DNA from: Megamerina dolium
Lineage: Eukaryota; Arthropoda; Insecta; Diptera; Megamerinidae
Direction of reading: 5' to 3'
DNA: 64,000 nt
NCBI GenBank assembly: GCA_963854835.1
Contig: OY978525.1
Location: 30,651,253-30,715,252, forward strand
Positions 45,890-58,094 of this stretch are shown piece by piece. The notes below the pieces were generated by a model that was given only the letters and a program-made list of their open reading frames with translations, had not been told where the DNA came from and ran no database searches. The position numbers and the translations under genes were made by a program. How positions within the stretch are numbered: position 1 is the first letter of the stretch; the number at the start of each line of letters is the position of its first letter.

Positions 45890-46330
45890 ACCACCACCAG
45901 ATTGGATCTTTTATTGTGCCAACTCCAGTTATCTCATTCCAACCGTAAGCTTCAAATGTATATGGGGGCTGTAAATAGAACACCTACATCGAAAAGTCTT
46001 TGACTTGCTGTTAACTGTTTCACTCATAGACGTACAAAAACTGTAGTCAGCAACATCTGAGAGACCCATTTTATTGAGATGGTATCTCAAATTGCATGTT
46101 GGTCCCATCAGATAACCAGTTTTAGGGTCTCTCGGTTTAGTTTTAGGATCTTTTCAGAGATACCTTTTGCCGGTGTTAGTAATCCTATGTTTGCCTCTGG
46201 ACTTTCGAGTTTTTCCAGTTGGAAGCTATTGTGGATTTCAGCCACCGTTTTAGTAGTCCTGAGACTAAGAATGTTTTCGGTTCTATTAAACGTCTTTGTT
46301 TCCTTCATGTCGATCGTGTTTGAAACCCCA
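45890..46330 (-). pseudogene. LINE RNase H C-terminal region
   Basis: The minus strand reads ILKLNRETLKLVI (46130-46108), then in a second frame CNLRYHLNKMGLSDVADYSFC (46095-46030). This matches the L-x-L-x-R..LK-x-(V/L)-(I/V)-G-x-x-TGHC-x-L..H-L-x-x-(M/L)-G(L/I)-x-x..C-R-x-C part of RNase H-bearing LINEs; the GLLTGH core is damaged. SPEANIGLLTPAKGISEKIL just upstream is in an intact frame (46108-46308). The Cys-His tail and 3' UTR are too decayed to place. Confidence 0.55.
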
Positions 46331-46655
46331 CCATAATCCCATTGTGTATGATATAAGGTCCATAGTACATCATCAAAATTTCAGAAGACGGTAAAGCAAA
46401 AAAGGCTTTGTCTGTCGGTCATCTGGAGTTGTGTGGTTTTTGTTCGTTTTTTTTTTTTTTTGGAATGATGTTACATTCTCAGACGAAGTAAATCCTTGAA
46501 TTAGAGTCTGAAAGTTTGATCAGATTGACAGATTTTCTCGTATTTTGTAAGCTGATGACTACGAGTGTACTACGGAGTCTAGTACGGGTTGTGTTGCCGT
46601 TGTTGTTGTGTTGTGCTAAAGTAAGAAGTCGCTAAACCTGCGTTAGCATAGAGTA
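46331..46655. other. Unassigned stretch
   Basis: A poly-T run at 46449-46462; possibly more upstream LINE sequence. Nothing else recognised. Confidence 0.3.
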
Positions 46656-46659
46656 TTTC

Positions 46660-47490
46660 GACGTCTTGATTATAAGATCAAAATTGAAGTGAATAGGCCA
46701 ACATCTCGGTACAGCTTACATCAGAATTTTGGGCGAACGAAAAAATTTATTTAAGAACAATATAGAGCGCCTGATAAACCTGAGGGATTTTCATTTCACA
46801 TCAATGTCAAAAACTTCGACATCAATATTAGAAAATAACAGTGTCAGTGGACAAACCACACTCTGCGTTCAGCTGATATCAGAAGTTAGGTAAAAAAGAA
46901 AAACGCTTTAATTTTGGGGAACCCTCTAACTTGTTTGAGAAGACCGCCAGAAAGATTTGAAAATCTTAGATTTTATATAAGAATTCTTAGGTAAAGAACT
47001 TGGGCGACTCGATTAGGGGAGACCAATGGAAGAAGTGAAGCCACATTCTGGGTACGGCATATTCCACAATTTTTGGGTAAAATAAATGCATTGAATTATG
47101 TACCATTTAGTTGGCATGAGAAGATCGCATTATAGACATGAGAGCCTTTGAATTTTAGAGATCAAACTCTTTCAATGTGTGGATTAGTATATAACAATGG
47201 CAATGGACAGAGTATATCTTGGGTATATCTTATAACAGAATTTTGTCTAAAAATTAGCATGTAATTGAGCAACATCTAAATGGTTTGGAAGGATCACCTG
47301 ATAGATTTGAGAGTCTTTGATCTTATATGAGAATTTTAAAGATCAAAAACTTCGACATTTGCATTGGAGATAAGAATGAAAGTGCATGAAAGTGAAAGAC
47401 AGGCTACACTCTGCAAAAAATCTGATTTATTTTGGTAAGATCGTATGATAGACTTAACAGTCTTTGATTTCAAACAAAAAAAGCAGGACT
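46660..47490. repeat. Degenerate tandem array, about 180-bp monomer
   Basis: A box like GATCAAAAACTTCGACATYNGYATTRGA recurs near 46809, 46996, 47163 and 47345. Each is followed by AATGGACA(A/G)-like and CACTCTG(C/G)GT boxes and preceded by a TTGAGAGTCTTTGA(T/A)TTTAT box. Spacing is 167-187 bp. Copies are diverged and non-coding. Confidence 0.55.
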
Positions 47491-49195
47491 ACACAAAATG
47501 TTTGACTGCGAAGAAAATTGATTTCCCATTATAAACTATCTGAGTTCCACGAATGTTTAACCCTTTAAAACAAACAATACTGGGGTTAAGAAAATCAAGT
47601 TTGGAATAAAATGTACGTCATTGTATTCTAAAAATCATACTTGCAGTACAAAGACAGATGCTTAACTAGAAAATGTGCAGATTCACCTTGAAAATAAAAC
47701 AAAATCCAGATGCAAAGGTTTTGGACTAACTTTTTATAACTTGGGTTGGGTTAATTGCAATCTAAAAGGAGGTTTAGCTTTAGATCCATCGTAGAAGTCT
47801 AATTTTCTAATTTCTTTCTGACTATCCATTTGAATGCATTGCACCAGCTTCCGTTGCTCTTAATACAAACATATTTACATATTTGTATACAAAACTATTT
47901 TTATGGTTTATCTTGCTGCATACTAACCTTATTACTGGTTTATATATGAAAATAAATCTGAAATATTTTTGTCTTCTTCTTTTTCTTATTTGGCTTATGA
48001 TTTCTTATTGTAAAGACAAGTTAAATTGTCATTGATGTTCGTCTGTAGTATATATGAGTACGTCTTTCTATGAGGCATTTCAGAATTTATGACATTTATG
48101 CTAGTTGTCGATAGTTGACTGAAGCATAAACTATAAATGTCGGACCTCACAAATGAACTAAATTACAAAAAACAACTATTCTAATTGGCAAGTAGAAGGC
48201 ACTGGTATGATGTACCTTCGGTCGGTGTCGGTATAGGTAAATATATATGTCGATACATGAATACCTAACTCAATGAACTTTAAATACTGATACTTAGATA
48301 ATTGCAGAAAAATGAAAAACACAGAGAAAATGTATGAAAGAGGAAGCTCAACATTATGATCAGAATGATGATGATGCTGAAAGTGGTGACCATAGCAAAC
48401 AACATATCCAGTTTCTTTGCTACCTACTAAGGTATCGTCTGTCGTGTTGCGTATATTTTAATGCCACCCATAATTGTTTATAATGAACATAATGAACTGC
48501 CCAATGGACTACTAACTGAAGTTGAACCATTTCAATTATCAACAAATATTGGCCGGCTGACTTACTGAGTGACTGAGTTGACTGGATTGTTGGCGCATAT
48601 CATTACGCAGCGAGTGCTCGTTTGATACATATCCGTATCAATAATGTTGAGCCAGTGTTGGCAATCAGGCAGTCAAGTGCACAGCATGTAAACGATGGAA
48701 CGAATTGTCGCCTTTATTATATTCAAATGGATACCTATTCATTCCCGTCTACTGCCACCAACTTCGTTGCCACTGATAGGTATGAGTAGGGTAGTACAAG
48801 TACCACGGCACTTCCTTGAGAGATGATGATGGTGCTATGTTAACGTAAAATGCATAAAATTAGAAGAAAATATTACAACCAATTTGCAATTTGAACATTC
48901 GAAACCAATTTCAAACGAATTCAGCTGGTAGACGCATCGTCATGCAAGTAAATAGTATATGCACGAATAGTAGCTGCAAATAATAATAATGGAGGTTCAT
49001 AGAAGCTGCAGTTAATTTCTTGCCAGCAAGCCAATTGCATACACCATTAGACTTTCATTCAAATGCACTAAACTAACTAACTAATACCTAACTATAAGTA
49101 GTACTAATAACTGGCGGAGCGTAAACGCTCATATTTACATTAAGGTGGGACAAATTTTTTGGAAACAAATTTTGACAATCTGACTAACTGAAAAC
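47491..49195. other. Non-coding stretch
   Basis: AT-rich with no motif-bearing frames or elements. Long stretches have ordinary complexity and could be a regulatory or intronic sequence, but I have no positive evidence. Confidence 0.35.
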
Positions 49196-49199
49196 TAAA

Positions 49200-50060
49200 T
49201 ACTTTGGATTATTTCAAGCCTTTTTTTTTTTTAAAAGAAGCAAAACTCGCCTATTTTTAGTTTTTACAGAAAACATAAATTTTGTAGAGAAGCCGCACTA
49301 AGGGTTGGAGATGGGTGGCCAATATGTTTAGAAGATATATTGATAAAAAGAAATTAATGGTTGTCAGTCAAACATTTCTATTTATTGATTTTCAAGTGCT
49401 TTTAGGTTCATTTTGTAGGAGAGCCCTCCTAAGGGATGATGATGGGGGAACATATATTCAAAGAAAATGTTTGGAATGGAAAACTAATGGGGGTTGGTGA
49501 TAAATTTTGTTGCTCTAACGGTGATTTTTGAGTAGGTATAGGGTTTTCTGTCCATGCGTATGTATGCGATTTAGCGTTTATTTTGTATGGAATCACCTTT
49601 AAGGGGTAGAAAAAAAGGTTAACTATGTATGAAAGTAATGAAGGGGAGGGGAAATCATGGATGGCTTCTCATACATTTCACTATTCTATGATTGTTTTCT
49701 ATGGAGTTATTTATAGATTTCCAAATGCTTTTACATCCATTTTATAGGAAAGCTTCTCTAAAAGTTCGATATAGGGGCCAAGAATATTCGAAGAAAATAT
49801 TCATGAACAAGTTCTACATTTTGCCGCCACAGAAGCAATTCCTGAGAAGCTAAAGGCTTATTTATTAATTTTCATTGGGTTTCACGTTCTTTTGTCATGG
49901 GAGCCTCATTAGGGAATGGAGATAAAGGGTCACTTTGTTTAGGGAAACTAATTTATATGTAAAATTAGTGGAAGTCCGCAATACATTTCAATGCTCTACG
50001 AACAATTCCTAGAGAGCTATTATGGTTGGGGATTTGAAATTTTACCTTAAGCCTGGCCTT
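49200..50060. repeat. Degenerate tandem array, about 160-bp monomer
   Basis: A box like TTTATTGATTTTCAAGTGCTTTTAGGTTCATTTTGTAGGAGAGCC(T/C)TCTAAGGG recurs near 49268, 49408, 49575, 49735 and 49890, with GGGGAACATATATTCRAAGAAAATGTT and CAGTCAAACATTTC-like boxes between. The plus frame at 49315-49500 is a by-product. Confidence 0.55.
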
Positions 50061-51465
50061 ATGCGTCGCCAACAAAAATTTTTTACTATAATCCGTTTAC
50101 AAAAATAAGCTTGAGACTTGTTGTTCCACAAAACTTGTTCCAAAAAACCTCTCTGTGCATTCAAATCTTGACTTTCTTTTTTTTCTTTAGGGAAAAACTG
50201 TTGGAAATTATTCAAATTCTATGTTTTGCCTGGAAGCCTGGGAGATTAAATGATTGACCCACCTTAATGCACATACGCACATATATAAAGAGGTGAAACA
50301 GCATTGTTTAACCTTGCTTTTTGTAGTAGAGTAGCTTGCTTTAGCTAGATTGTTTATTATTTTCCAAATAAAACGGCTACTTGAATATTGATGTTGTTGT
50401 TGCTGTGGTGTTTGTAGTTCTTTCTTTGCCTATCTAAAGTGCGATATATACCTTCACTTATGCCATGAAACTTCCAGTAGACAATTTAAAGCTGATTCAT
50501 CTAATACTCTCTATCAGCCATGCCTCTAGTTGGTGTGCGACATGGAGCCACATCGTTCTAGAAGTGATACTGCTGTGGACGCAGTATAAACGGAAACCGA
50601 AAGTTATAGTCATTATTCAGGTCTATCTTTATAATTATTAATAGAAAGGGATTCACCCAAAAAATTAATACGTCGACCTAAGAGATCTTTTGTGCCAAAA
50701 AAATGTCAAAGACGATCTAATGAAAGTCAAGATCTCGCCTGCTGAGGTTGATTCAATGTCAGTTTAATTGAGAAAATTCGTAATGAGGAGCCATATCATA
50801 CTGGAAGTAACCATGCTGCAAACTCCTCAAAAACAGAAACCGAAACAGATAATCCTAGCTATTAAGTTGTAAGAGAGCCTTCCTTCCTAATGGTAATTAA
50901 AAGAACCTGTACTAGATTCAGTTTAACGTTAAAAAAGTGAAAAAGACCGTGATGATAATATTTTGTTTTAGTTCAAGCTTTTGTTTAAAATTGTATACTT
51001 GGGCTCATTCCTTTTTAAAGATTTAGATCGTAATAGCTGGCCTCATCGAATTTGACCTATTTTCACTACAAAATAAAAAATTGCACAGCCTCAAAAAAAA
51101 AAATATAATAGTAATAATAAAAATAGGTTGTCCGACAGACCAGCGCAGTCACATTCTGTCGATTATGGGTCGGTGAATCAGAAACCGCGGTCGCATTTCC
51201 GCCATCATCCTTAGGTTTCTTTCTAACCACAAGCAGCATTGTTTGTTTAGTTACTTGTCATAGATTTTTTTTAGGTTAAAATGAAAACTGATGACATCAT
51301 ACTTATAGGACTGCCACATCCAGAAAACCAGAATACTCACTTTTATTGATTTTTGGTAGCTGAATCCGAATCTATGTATCAGATTTTCGCCACCAAATTC
51401 AGTTTGCTTCCTAACCCAAAAAACAACGATTTTCGGCTATACTTGTAGGTTCTTTTTTGTATTTT
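50061..51465. repeat. Stretch with a ~240-bp degenerate repeat
   Basis: GGAGCCACATCGTTCTAGAAGTGATACTGC...CGGAAACCGAAAG (50543-50604) recurs as GGAGCCATATCATACTGGAAGTAACCATGC...CAGAAACCGAAAC (50784-50845). A related block lies at 55040-55120. The rest of the interval shows nothing recognisable. Confidence 0.45.
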
Positions 51466-51584
51466 TTCAAAATCTACTTTGCATTGTAATGGCACACCTT
51501 TGTAGCAGATCCTAATGAATTCACTTTGGACTAGTTCTCAAGTAATTGTGTTATCCAAAATCAGTTCGAATTAGAGAATATTCA

Positions 51585-52103
51585 TACACGGTGTGACAAT
51601 TATGTACTAAGACGATATCTGCTAATTTCTCGGTATATTTATTCGAAATATTCTCCTCCTGATCAATACACTTGTTACATCGATTTAATAGTGATTCAAA
51701 CGCGAGATCCAGCTCATTTTTCGGAATTGCCTCCAGTGCCCAAAAAAAGCATCCTTTCAACATCAATTTCAGTTTTGGGAACAAAAAGAAGTCGCACGGT
51801 GCTAAATCAGGAGAATACGGTGGGTGATTCAACACACAGACCTGATTCCGAGCCAAAAATTGACGAACAATGAGTGCTGTGTGACTTTTCTCTCTTTGCT
51901 CCATGTTAAAATTTCAACATCAAACGAACACGTGTTTTGTAAAATGAATGTCAATAAACATTAAACGTCAACCAAATGCCATGAAATTTTAACAGTTAGT
52001 AGAGGAAGGTTGAAGCTTCAAAATACATGTGCTCACACATAGATGGCGCGCTTGGTTGCTGATATATGGTTCGAGTCTCAATACATATTTGTCGCACCTT
52101 GTA
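51585..52103 (-). mobile_element. Internally deleted mariner
   Basis: Inverted ends TACACGGTGTGACAATTATG (51585) and, reversed from the right, TACAAGGTGCGACAAATATG (to 52103) agree at about 24 of 29 positions and are flanked by TA. The minus frame 51551-51904 keeps the transposase C-terminus: SHTALIVRQFLARNQV, HPPYSPDLAPCDFFLFPKLK (third catalytic Asp kept) and LKGCFF. The N-terminal two-thirds, with the first two catalytic Asp, is deleted, as is a block after LKGC. Total about 520 bp. It can only have moved in trans, if at all, after the deletion. Confidence 0.87.
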
Positions 52104-52947
52104 TATTCATTTTTTATACTTTTCTCACGTTAGTAATACATTATTTCGTAATTAGTTGAATTGAATACTCCTCGGACTAGTACGCAAATACTTCCCTAAT
52201 ACAAAAACCCACTAAAATCAAAATTATCGATGGACCAATTCTTAAGTACTTTTCTTATACAAAATCCATAGGAATTAAACACTATTCATACAATCATATC
52301 TTTACACTTTTATTTTTTTTTAACAATCTACTTTATATTGCAATGTGCATACCTTCGTAACTAATACTGTTGAATTTTCTTTGGCGTAGTTCATTTGGAA
52401 CTAGTTGTCTTAACCAAAATTAAAAAATATTCGTACAATCATATCTTTACAGTGTTCTCACATTAGTAGCGAATACGTTATATTGTAACTAGTTCAAATT
52501 GAATTCTCCTCGGACTAGTTCGTAAGTATTTCTCTTATACAAAATTTATTGAAATTAAACAATATCACACTATAATTTATTTACACTTTTATTTTATTTT
52601 TTTTTCAACAATCTACTTTGCATTGTAATGTGCACACCTTTGTAACTAGTTGCTAATGAATTCTCTTTGGCCTAGTTCCCCTTAAATTTATCTTAACCAA
52701 AATCATTTCAAATTAAAAAGTATTAATTTTTACACTTTTCCCCACATTAGTGCCTTATTTTAGTGCTTTATTTTTCAACAATCTACTTTGCATTGTAATG
52801 TGCACACCTTTGTAACTAGTTGCTAATGAATTCTCTTTGGCCTAGTTCCCCTTAAATTTATCTTAACGAAAATCATTTCAAATTAAAAAGTATTCATTTT
52901 TACACTTTTCCCCACATTAGTGCCTTATTTTGTAAAAAAAAAAAAAA

Positions 52948-53168
52948 TATGTGGCACTTAAAGCCCCAAAGGGCTCATTGGCCGAGCTTCTCTTCCATTA
53001 CTGTTGTGCGTCTTAAATTTGGACAGTATTAGAAGGGACCTACTTATTTTAGCCGGTTCCGAACGGCAGAACACTTGTGACATCACTTTTTCTGAGCTTT
53101 GTCACAGAGTTCTTTAAGAAGCTTTTTCATGGCAAGTTGTTACTGTCGGAAGAATTGCCAATTGCTTG
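52948..53168 (-). mobile_element. SINE, 5'-truncated, inserted in the AACTAGTT array
   Basis: Minus-strand copy from CAAGCAATTGGCAATTC (53168) to GTGCCACATAT with a long T tail (plus-strand poly-A at 52934-52947). TTGTAA at 52930-52935 and 53166-53171 may be a short target-site duplication. Sequence is close to the full-length copies, so it is recent. Confidence 0.9.
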
Positions 53169-53470
53169 TAACTAGTTCAAAATGAAGTTTCCTTAGACTA
53201 GTCCTCAAGTACTTGTCTTGTATAAAATAATTAAAATAAAATATATTAGTATGTATTTTTTCATGAACTACTTATTTTTTAACATTAGTGACTAGGACAT
53301 CATTTTGTAACTAGTTCCAATTCAATTGTATTTGGACTATTTCCCAAGTACTTCTCTTATATGAATGCATATTTCTTAATAAATTGGTTGTACTCACATT
53401 CATACCCAAGACATTCTTTTGTAACTAGTTCCAATACTTTCAAATGTACATTTTGAACAAATTAAAGAAT

Positions 53471-55230
53471 TTTGAGAATATCTAACTAATGTATGTGCTG
53501 ATTTTACCTATGAGGAGGTTATAATGTAGTAAAAAAAGCAGCAGAAGCAACATTAGCTTTAGCAACAGCATCAGCAAATTGCAATCATATTGCAACATGT
53601 AGCAAAAGCGCGTAATTGCGTAACTAGTTCGATGTAATAACAACAATAACAACAACTACTACTACGACTATCACTACAAATACTACACGCTATTATTGCT
53701 AAAGCGGAAAAAATGCTTCTTTCGGAGCAATTGCAATAGAAACGACCACAACAACAACAACAACAATGATAACAAGTATGTACACATACATACAACTAGC
53801 AATTGCTTACGATGGTAATAGCTGTGTAATAGCAACAACAACAAGAAGAATTCCAACAACATCAATAGCCAAAGAAACGCATCATCTATGAAAGCAAAAA
53901 AGCAAAAAAAGTAAAATGCAACTAGAAAATAAAACGAAATTCTAAACGAGATAATAGCCAAAGCACTTAAATATATTCCACCACCATCATCATACATATG
54001 AGTAGGTACCAACCAATCCATACATACACACATAAGTATGCATGGTAGTGCTTTGATTGTTGCCTCTTGGCCTTTACGCTTGATGTACATATTCAATTAC
54101 TTAAAGCAATAGTGTGTGGATGAAAAGGAAGTACCATGTAACATTAGAGATTTGGAACAAAAATGAAAGAGAGGAAAAAAAAATAGTAATAATAATAGCA
54201 AAACTAAGGAGTCGTATTAGTAAAATTACAGAAAGTGCTTAGTTATTATTGTAGTTGTACGCATAAACGTTTCTACTACATACATGTGTGAGCCTTCATA
54301 TGACGATCATATGTAATGCACAAGCAATCATCATCATCATTGTTGTCAGCATCATCATCTCATCTCAGAAGAAGAAAGAATAAGCAAATTGCTGCTGCGT
54401 GTTGCATTTTTCTTGTTATTATTGTTGTTGTTGTTGTTGTTGTTGTGGAAAGAAAGCCCAACACACACACATATCACTATGCATACCTACTAACGATGAA
54501 ATGAGAGGAAAATTGCAAATTGATTGTGACATTGTCGGTTCAGTTCAAATCAGTTTAGTTCAGTTTGAATGCAAAGAACTACTTGACTTTTGCAAATTTT
54601 ATGTAGTATTCGTAGTAAGCTAAAGTTGTTATTGCACTAAGTCATTTTGATTTGATTGCTGCTAAAGTTTCACAAGAGCTTTTATTGGTTTTGAATTAGA
54701 AAAGCATTAAATTAAATTTCCGGTGGATTTCTATATTAGATAGATTAAATAATAAATAAAAGAATAAATTTTCGAACTGAGATTAAGAAAATTGGAAAAA
54801 AAAACAAATAAAATAAAAAATAAAAAAAAATTGTTTGTCGTAGCTGCCCATTAAAACTAAGAAACACAGAAAAAATGTGACAACTGGATTACTTGGATAA
54901 GATTTGTCCCCTCATTAAAGGAACTTTTAATCTGACAATGTTTAGATATGCTGAAATTTTATTTAGGAAATCATGCTATTGCCAGATCTCAGAGATTGCT
55001 TAACGCATTTTATAGTAGACATAATATGGTCGACACCTCCGAAAATTTATCTGCTTAAAACGGAAATAAAATGGACAACTGACTATTCTGGTCTATCAAA
55101 TATCATACTTTTTATTGCCGTTTTGCGTAATTTTCAATAAGTCAGAGACTAAAATCGCTAAACGTAGGTCGATCCTCAAAGAAAACATTACACAGATATG
55201 AAATAATACGATTTAAATCCACCATAAAAA
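53471..55230. other. Non-coding stretch with (CAA)n/(GTT)n
   Basis: CAA/CTA-rich tract 53635-53770, (GTT)n at 54421-54446, (ACAC)n near 54461-54472 and poly-A-rich DNA at 54795-54830. The frames at 53571-54623 come from these tracts. 55040-55120 resembles the repeat at 50560. Confidence 0.4.
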
Positions 55231-55238
55231 GAGACTTA

Positions 55239-55601
55239 AAAAATAAATATAAATATGTGGCACTCAAAGCCCCAAAGGGGTCATTGGCCGAGCTTCTCTT
55301 CCATTACTGTTGTGCGTCTTAAATTTTGGACAATATTAGAAGGGACCTACTTATTTTAGCCGGTTCCGAACGGCAGAACACTTGTGACATCACTTTTTCT
55401 GAGCTTTGTCACAGAGTTCTTTAAGAAGCTTTTTCATGGCAAGTTGCTACTGTCGGAAGAATTGCCAATTGCTTGCAGGTGGGTACCGGTGAGTACCCTT
55501 CGAAAGAAAAATCTTATCGATATTAAATTTGTTATGCATCAGCCGCGGATTGAACCACGACCTACAGATCAGAAGGCGAACACACTAACCACTGAGCTAC
55601 G
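55239..55601 (-). mobile_element. SINE, full length, with 8-bp TSD
   Basis: Minus-strand copy from CCGTAGCTCAGTGGTTAGTG (to 55602) with A box and B box GTGGTTCAATCCGCGG, a small rearrangement in GGTACTCACCGGTACCC, and the full 3' part to GTGCCACATAT (55253) plus an AT tail. GAGACTTA lies at 55231-55238 and 55602-55609, a target-site duplication. Confidence 0.93.
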
Positions 55602-55609
55602 GAGACTTA

Positions 55610-55900
55610 TTTTGCGATATAATTTCAAATCATTAAGCTCAAATTGATTTGATCTATAGTTGGTTGAGTATCGTGTAGTACCTCGATTATGTGTTTGATG
55701 AGCCAAATGAGCTCAGCCTACCTTCGTTTATAATATAGTTGTTATGGGACGCTATGTGTAAAATTTCTAAGTATTCGAGGCTTTTAACTGGGGAACAAGG
55801 TATAATTATGTGTTGCTTTTGAGGATATCCTTATTGACTTTAATGCAATAACGTTTCTTCGAATTCATAACTCGAACTCATGTGGTTTCAGTATTCCTTA
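55610..55900. other. Unassigned stretch
   Basis: No gene or element recognised. Confidence 0.3.
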
Positions 55901-55904
55901 GAGT

Positions 55905-55992
55905 AATTTGTATGACAAACCGGCTCTTCCAGAAGTTTTTTACTATCGGAAGAATTTCCGATTGTTTGCCTGAAGGTGGGAACAATTTTTAG
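55905..55992 (-). repeat. Small SINE fragment
   Basis: AAGTTTTTTACTATCGGAAGAATTTCCGATTGTTTGCCTGAAGGTGGGAAC parallels AAGCTTTTTCATGGCAAGTTGTTACTGTCGGAAGAATTGCCAATTGCTTGCCGACAGGTGGGTACC of the SINE, with a deletion. Confidence 0.55.
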
Positions 55993-56600
55993 TCTTCTGT
56001 TTTTCTACAGAGACACAAACATTTCTTATGGATCTTACTTGCATGATTGCTCAATGCCAACTGTGACTCTCTCTTTAAATTCACGCATACTAAAAATGTG
56101 TCCGACTTCGTCCGACAGTTTAAACGAAAGATGACTAGATTTTTCCTCGAAGGAAGCATAACGTAGTTTTTCCTCAGGAGAAGCCTAATCATATTTTTTC
56201 TCTAGAACCACTAAAAAGCTTCTAGATTCCTTGGAAGCTACATTGATATGATTACTTCGTACTGATTTTCAAAAACGTTATGGAATTCTCATCAAAGCAA
56301 GTATTTGTATTTGAACTGTATGGAAGTGTAAAATCTTACTTGCATTAAAATGAAAACACTCCCATTTTGATGTAGACCTCATGATAATTATTTTCCCGGT
56401 GTTCATGTTATTGCTGCTTGGCGGTAAATGAAAGTTTCAAACGTAGAAATGTTTTTCAAAATTTCAAGCTCCCAACGAGGATTCCATATTTCTTTGCTAC
56501 GGTGTCCAACGTGGACTTAAATTGAGCGGTGTGAACTGTTGCCCTTTATCAACTTAATGCCAACAGCTCTGGATGTATAGCGGTTAACTGTATCAAATGG
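55993..56600. other. Unassigned stretch
   Basis: No motif-bearing frame recognised (55989-56192 minus is not identifiable). Borders the (TAA)n tract. Confidence 0.3.
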
Positions 56601-56604
56601 TATA

Positions 56605-56632
56605 TATTATTATTATTATTGTTATTATTATG
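56605..56632. repeat. (TAA)n tract at a LINE 3' end
   Basis: ATT repeats on the plus strand, i.e. (TAA)n on the minus strand, directly following the 3' UTR of the LINE at 56633-58090. Confidence 0.85.
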
Positions 56633-58090
56633 ATCTTTATTTCTCACTTTTCAATGGAATTAACAATACATTATATGGATATTTATAAAAAATACAACAT
56701 ATAAAGGCATATATGTACGAGTACTATGATTTCAAAATATATATAATATATTAATTTTAAAATACAGAGATATGGGAACCCTTTCTAGTCCTAATACATC
56801 CTTTAGACGGGGATGTTGAGAAATAGGCGTACTTTCCAGTAGTGCTTATTAGTACCGTTTTTTGCTTCTGCGCATAAAACTCAGTTTCGATTGATAACTC
56901 CCTTAGGCCCTCCAAAAAAGTAGTGGGCACAATTCCAGTCGCCGAGATGACAAGCGATATGATACTTACTCTTCTTACACCCCATTGGTATTTTATGCTA
57001 TCAGCTAGCAGCCGGTATTTCCTTACTGACCACAGCGAAATCGATCGGCTGAGAGAGGCCTTTTCTCAGGACAGTGACATCCGGTCGATTGGCCTCTAAA
57101 GCTCTATCAGTGATTATGGACCGATCCCAGTAGAGTTTGACAGTAGCATTTTCGAGTACTGCTGCAGGGACGTACTCGTAGTATTCGGGTGCCTTGTCTT
57201 GTATAAGTGTATGCTGGATACCTAACGCCATGTGGATTATTTTACCCAAACTATCGTGACGTTGTCGATACGAGGTTGCTACGATCTGAGAGCACCAGGA
57301 GACTATGTGCTGTATGGTTTCGCTAGCTGCTTGGCATTGCCTACATCTATCGTCCGTCACGCATTTGTCGCCAGTTATGACCTTCCGGTAGTTCTTTGTT
57401 GCGATTACTTGATCTTGGTTGGCCACAACGAACCCCTTAGCCTCAGCATAAAGCGTACCAGCGTTTAGCCATCTAAGCGATGCTTTTCTGTTTACATGGG
57501 ATTTTATCCGCTCGCTCGGGTATCGGCCATGCAATGCCTTTTGTTTCCACTGCCCGATGGTTTCGTTGATAGTTCGAGGCATAACTTCTATACTACGGTC
57601 CGCAAGATTAATAGGGGTGAGGTTTATATCCGCCGCGATGACTTCCTTGTGCAGTTCGGACAAATTTTATTTTCCATAAACGTATTTACGTAACCTGTCA
57701 ACCTGTTTGTGGTACAGGTGTATCAAAGCGCACACACCTCTCCCCCCTTCTCTCCATGGCAATCTAACTCTTTCGATTGTTGCTTTCGGGTGGTGCAGCC
57801 TGCTTCTTGACATAGTCGTTCGGACCAATCGTTGAAGTGCCTCAAGGTCAGTTGGGCTCCGTTTAACAATGCTAAACGAATATATTAGCACTGGCACGCA
57901 GTAGCCGTTAATCGCTCTCGTAACGTTACGCGCATTTAAACTGGTATGCATAACCTACTTGAGCCGCTTTTGAAACTCGGATTTTAGAGTGGATTTAATT
58001 TCGCTCTGTTGCTTTGCAGAACTCTTGGATATTTATAAGATTCATGTTCATCCAATGGCAGGATTATCTGGTGTTGAGTTGTTTGCAGTA
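56633..58090 (-). pseudogene. RLE-type LINE (R2/R4/Dong-like), 3' half
   Basis: Enzyme that would nick DNA with a restriction-like endonuclease and prime reverse transcription there. Minus strand, in order: EHESYKY (RT C-terminal end, about 58050), SEIKSTLKSEFQKRLK, an in-frame TAG, then LNARNVTRAINGYCVPVLIY and LEALQRLVRTTMSRSR-LHHPKATIERV (57951-57667). After a frameshift comes ALHGRYPSERIKSH, the zinc knuckle CRQCQAASETIQHIVSWC (C-x2-C-x8-H-x4-C), KLYWDRSIITDRAL and the endonuclease signature RPD (57079-57087), 12 residues, then D in IDFAVV (57663-57001). A last frameshift continues with RRVSIISLVISATGIVP to a stop at 56757-56759. The 3' UTR has AATAAA-like GAAATAAAG and ends at (TAA)n. 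Four or more breaks make it inactive. Confidence 0.85.
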
Positions 58091-58094
58091 TTCT

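Larger units (their letters stand above)
51470..53470. repeat. AACTAGTT-containing degenerate array, with nested insertions
   Basis: Units carry TTTGCATTGTAATGTGCACACC-TTTGTAACTAGTT, AATGAATTCTC(T/C)TTGGACTAGTTC, CAAGTA(C/T)TTCTCTTATACAAAA and ACACTTTT-CTCACATTAGT boxes. Copies begin near 51475, 52140, 52320, 52470, 52600, 52770, 53168 and 53290. Two units (52606-52775 and 52776-52931) are a near-perfect 170-bp tandem pair. A mariner (51585-52103) and a SINE (52948-53168) are inserted in the array. Confidence 0.65.

Noticed and set aside
46079..46336. Plus-strand 85-codon frame
   Set aside because: It is the shadow of a minus-strand LINE RNase H remnant with recognisable blocks.
53571..54096. 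Leucine- and cysteine-rich frames that look like membrane proteins
   Set aside because: Translations of (CAA)n/(GTT)n-rich DNA; no conserved motif and no constant frame.
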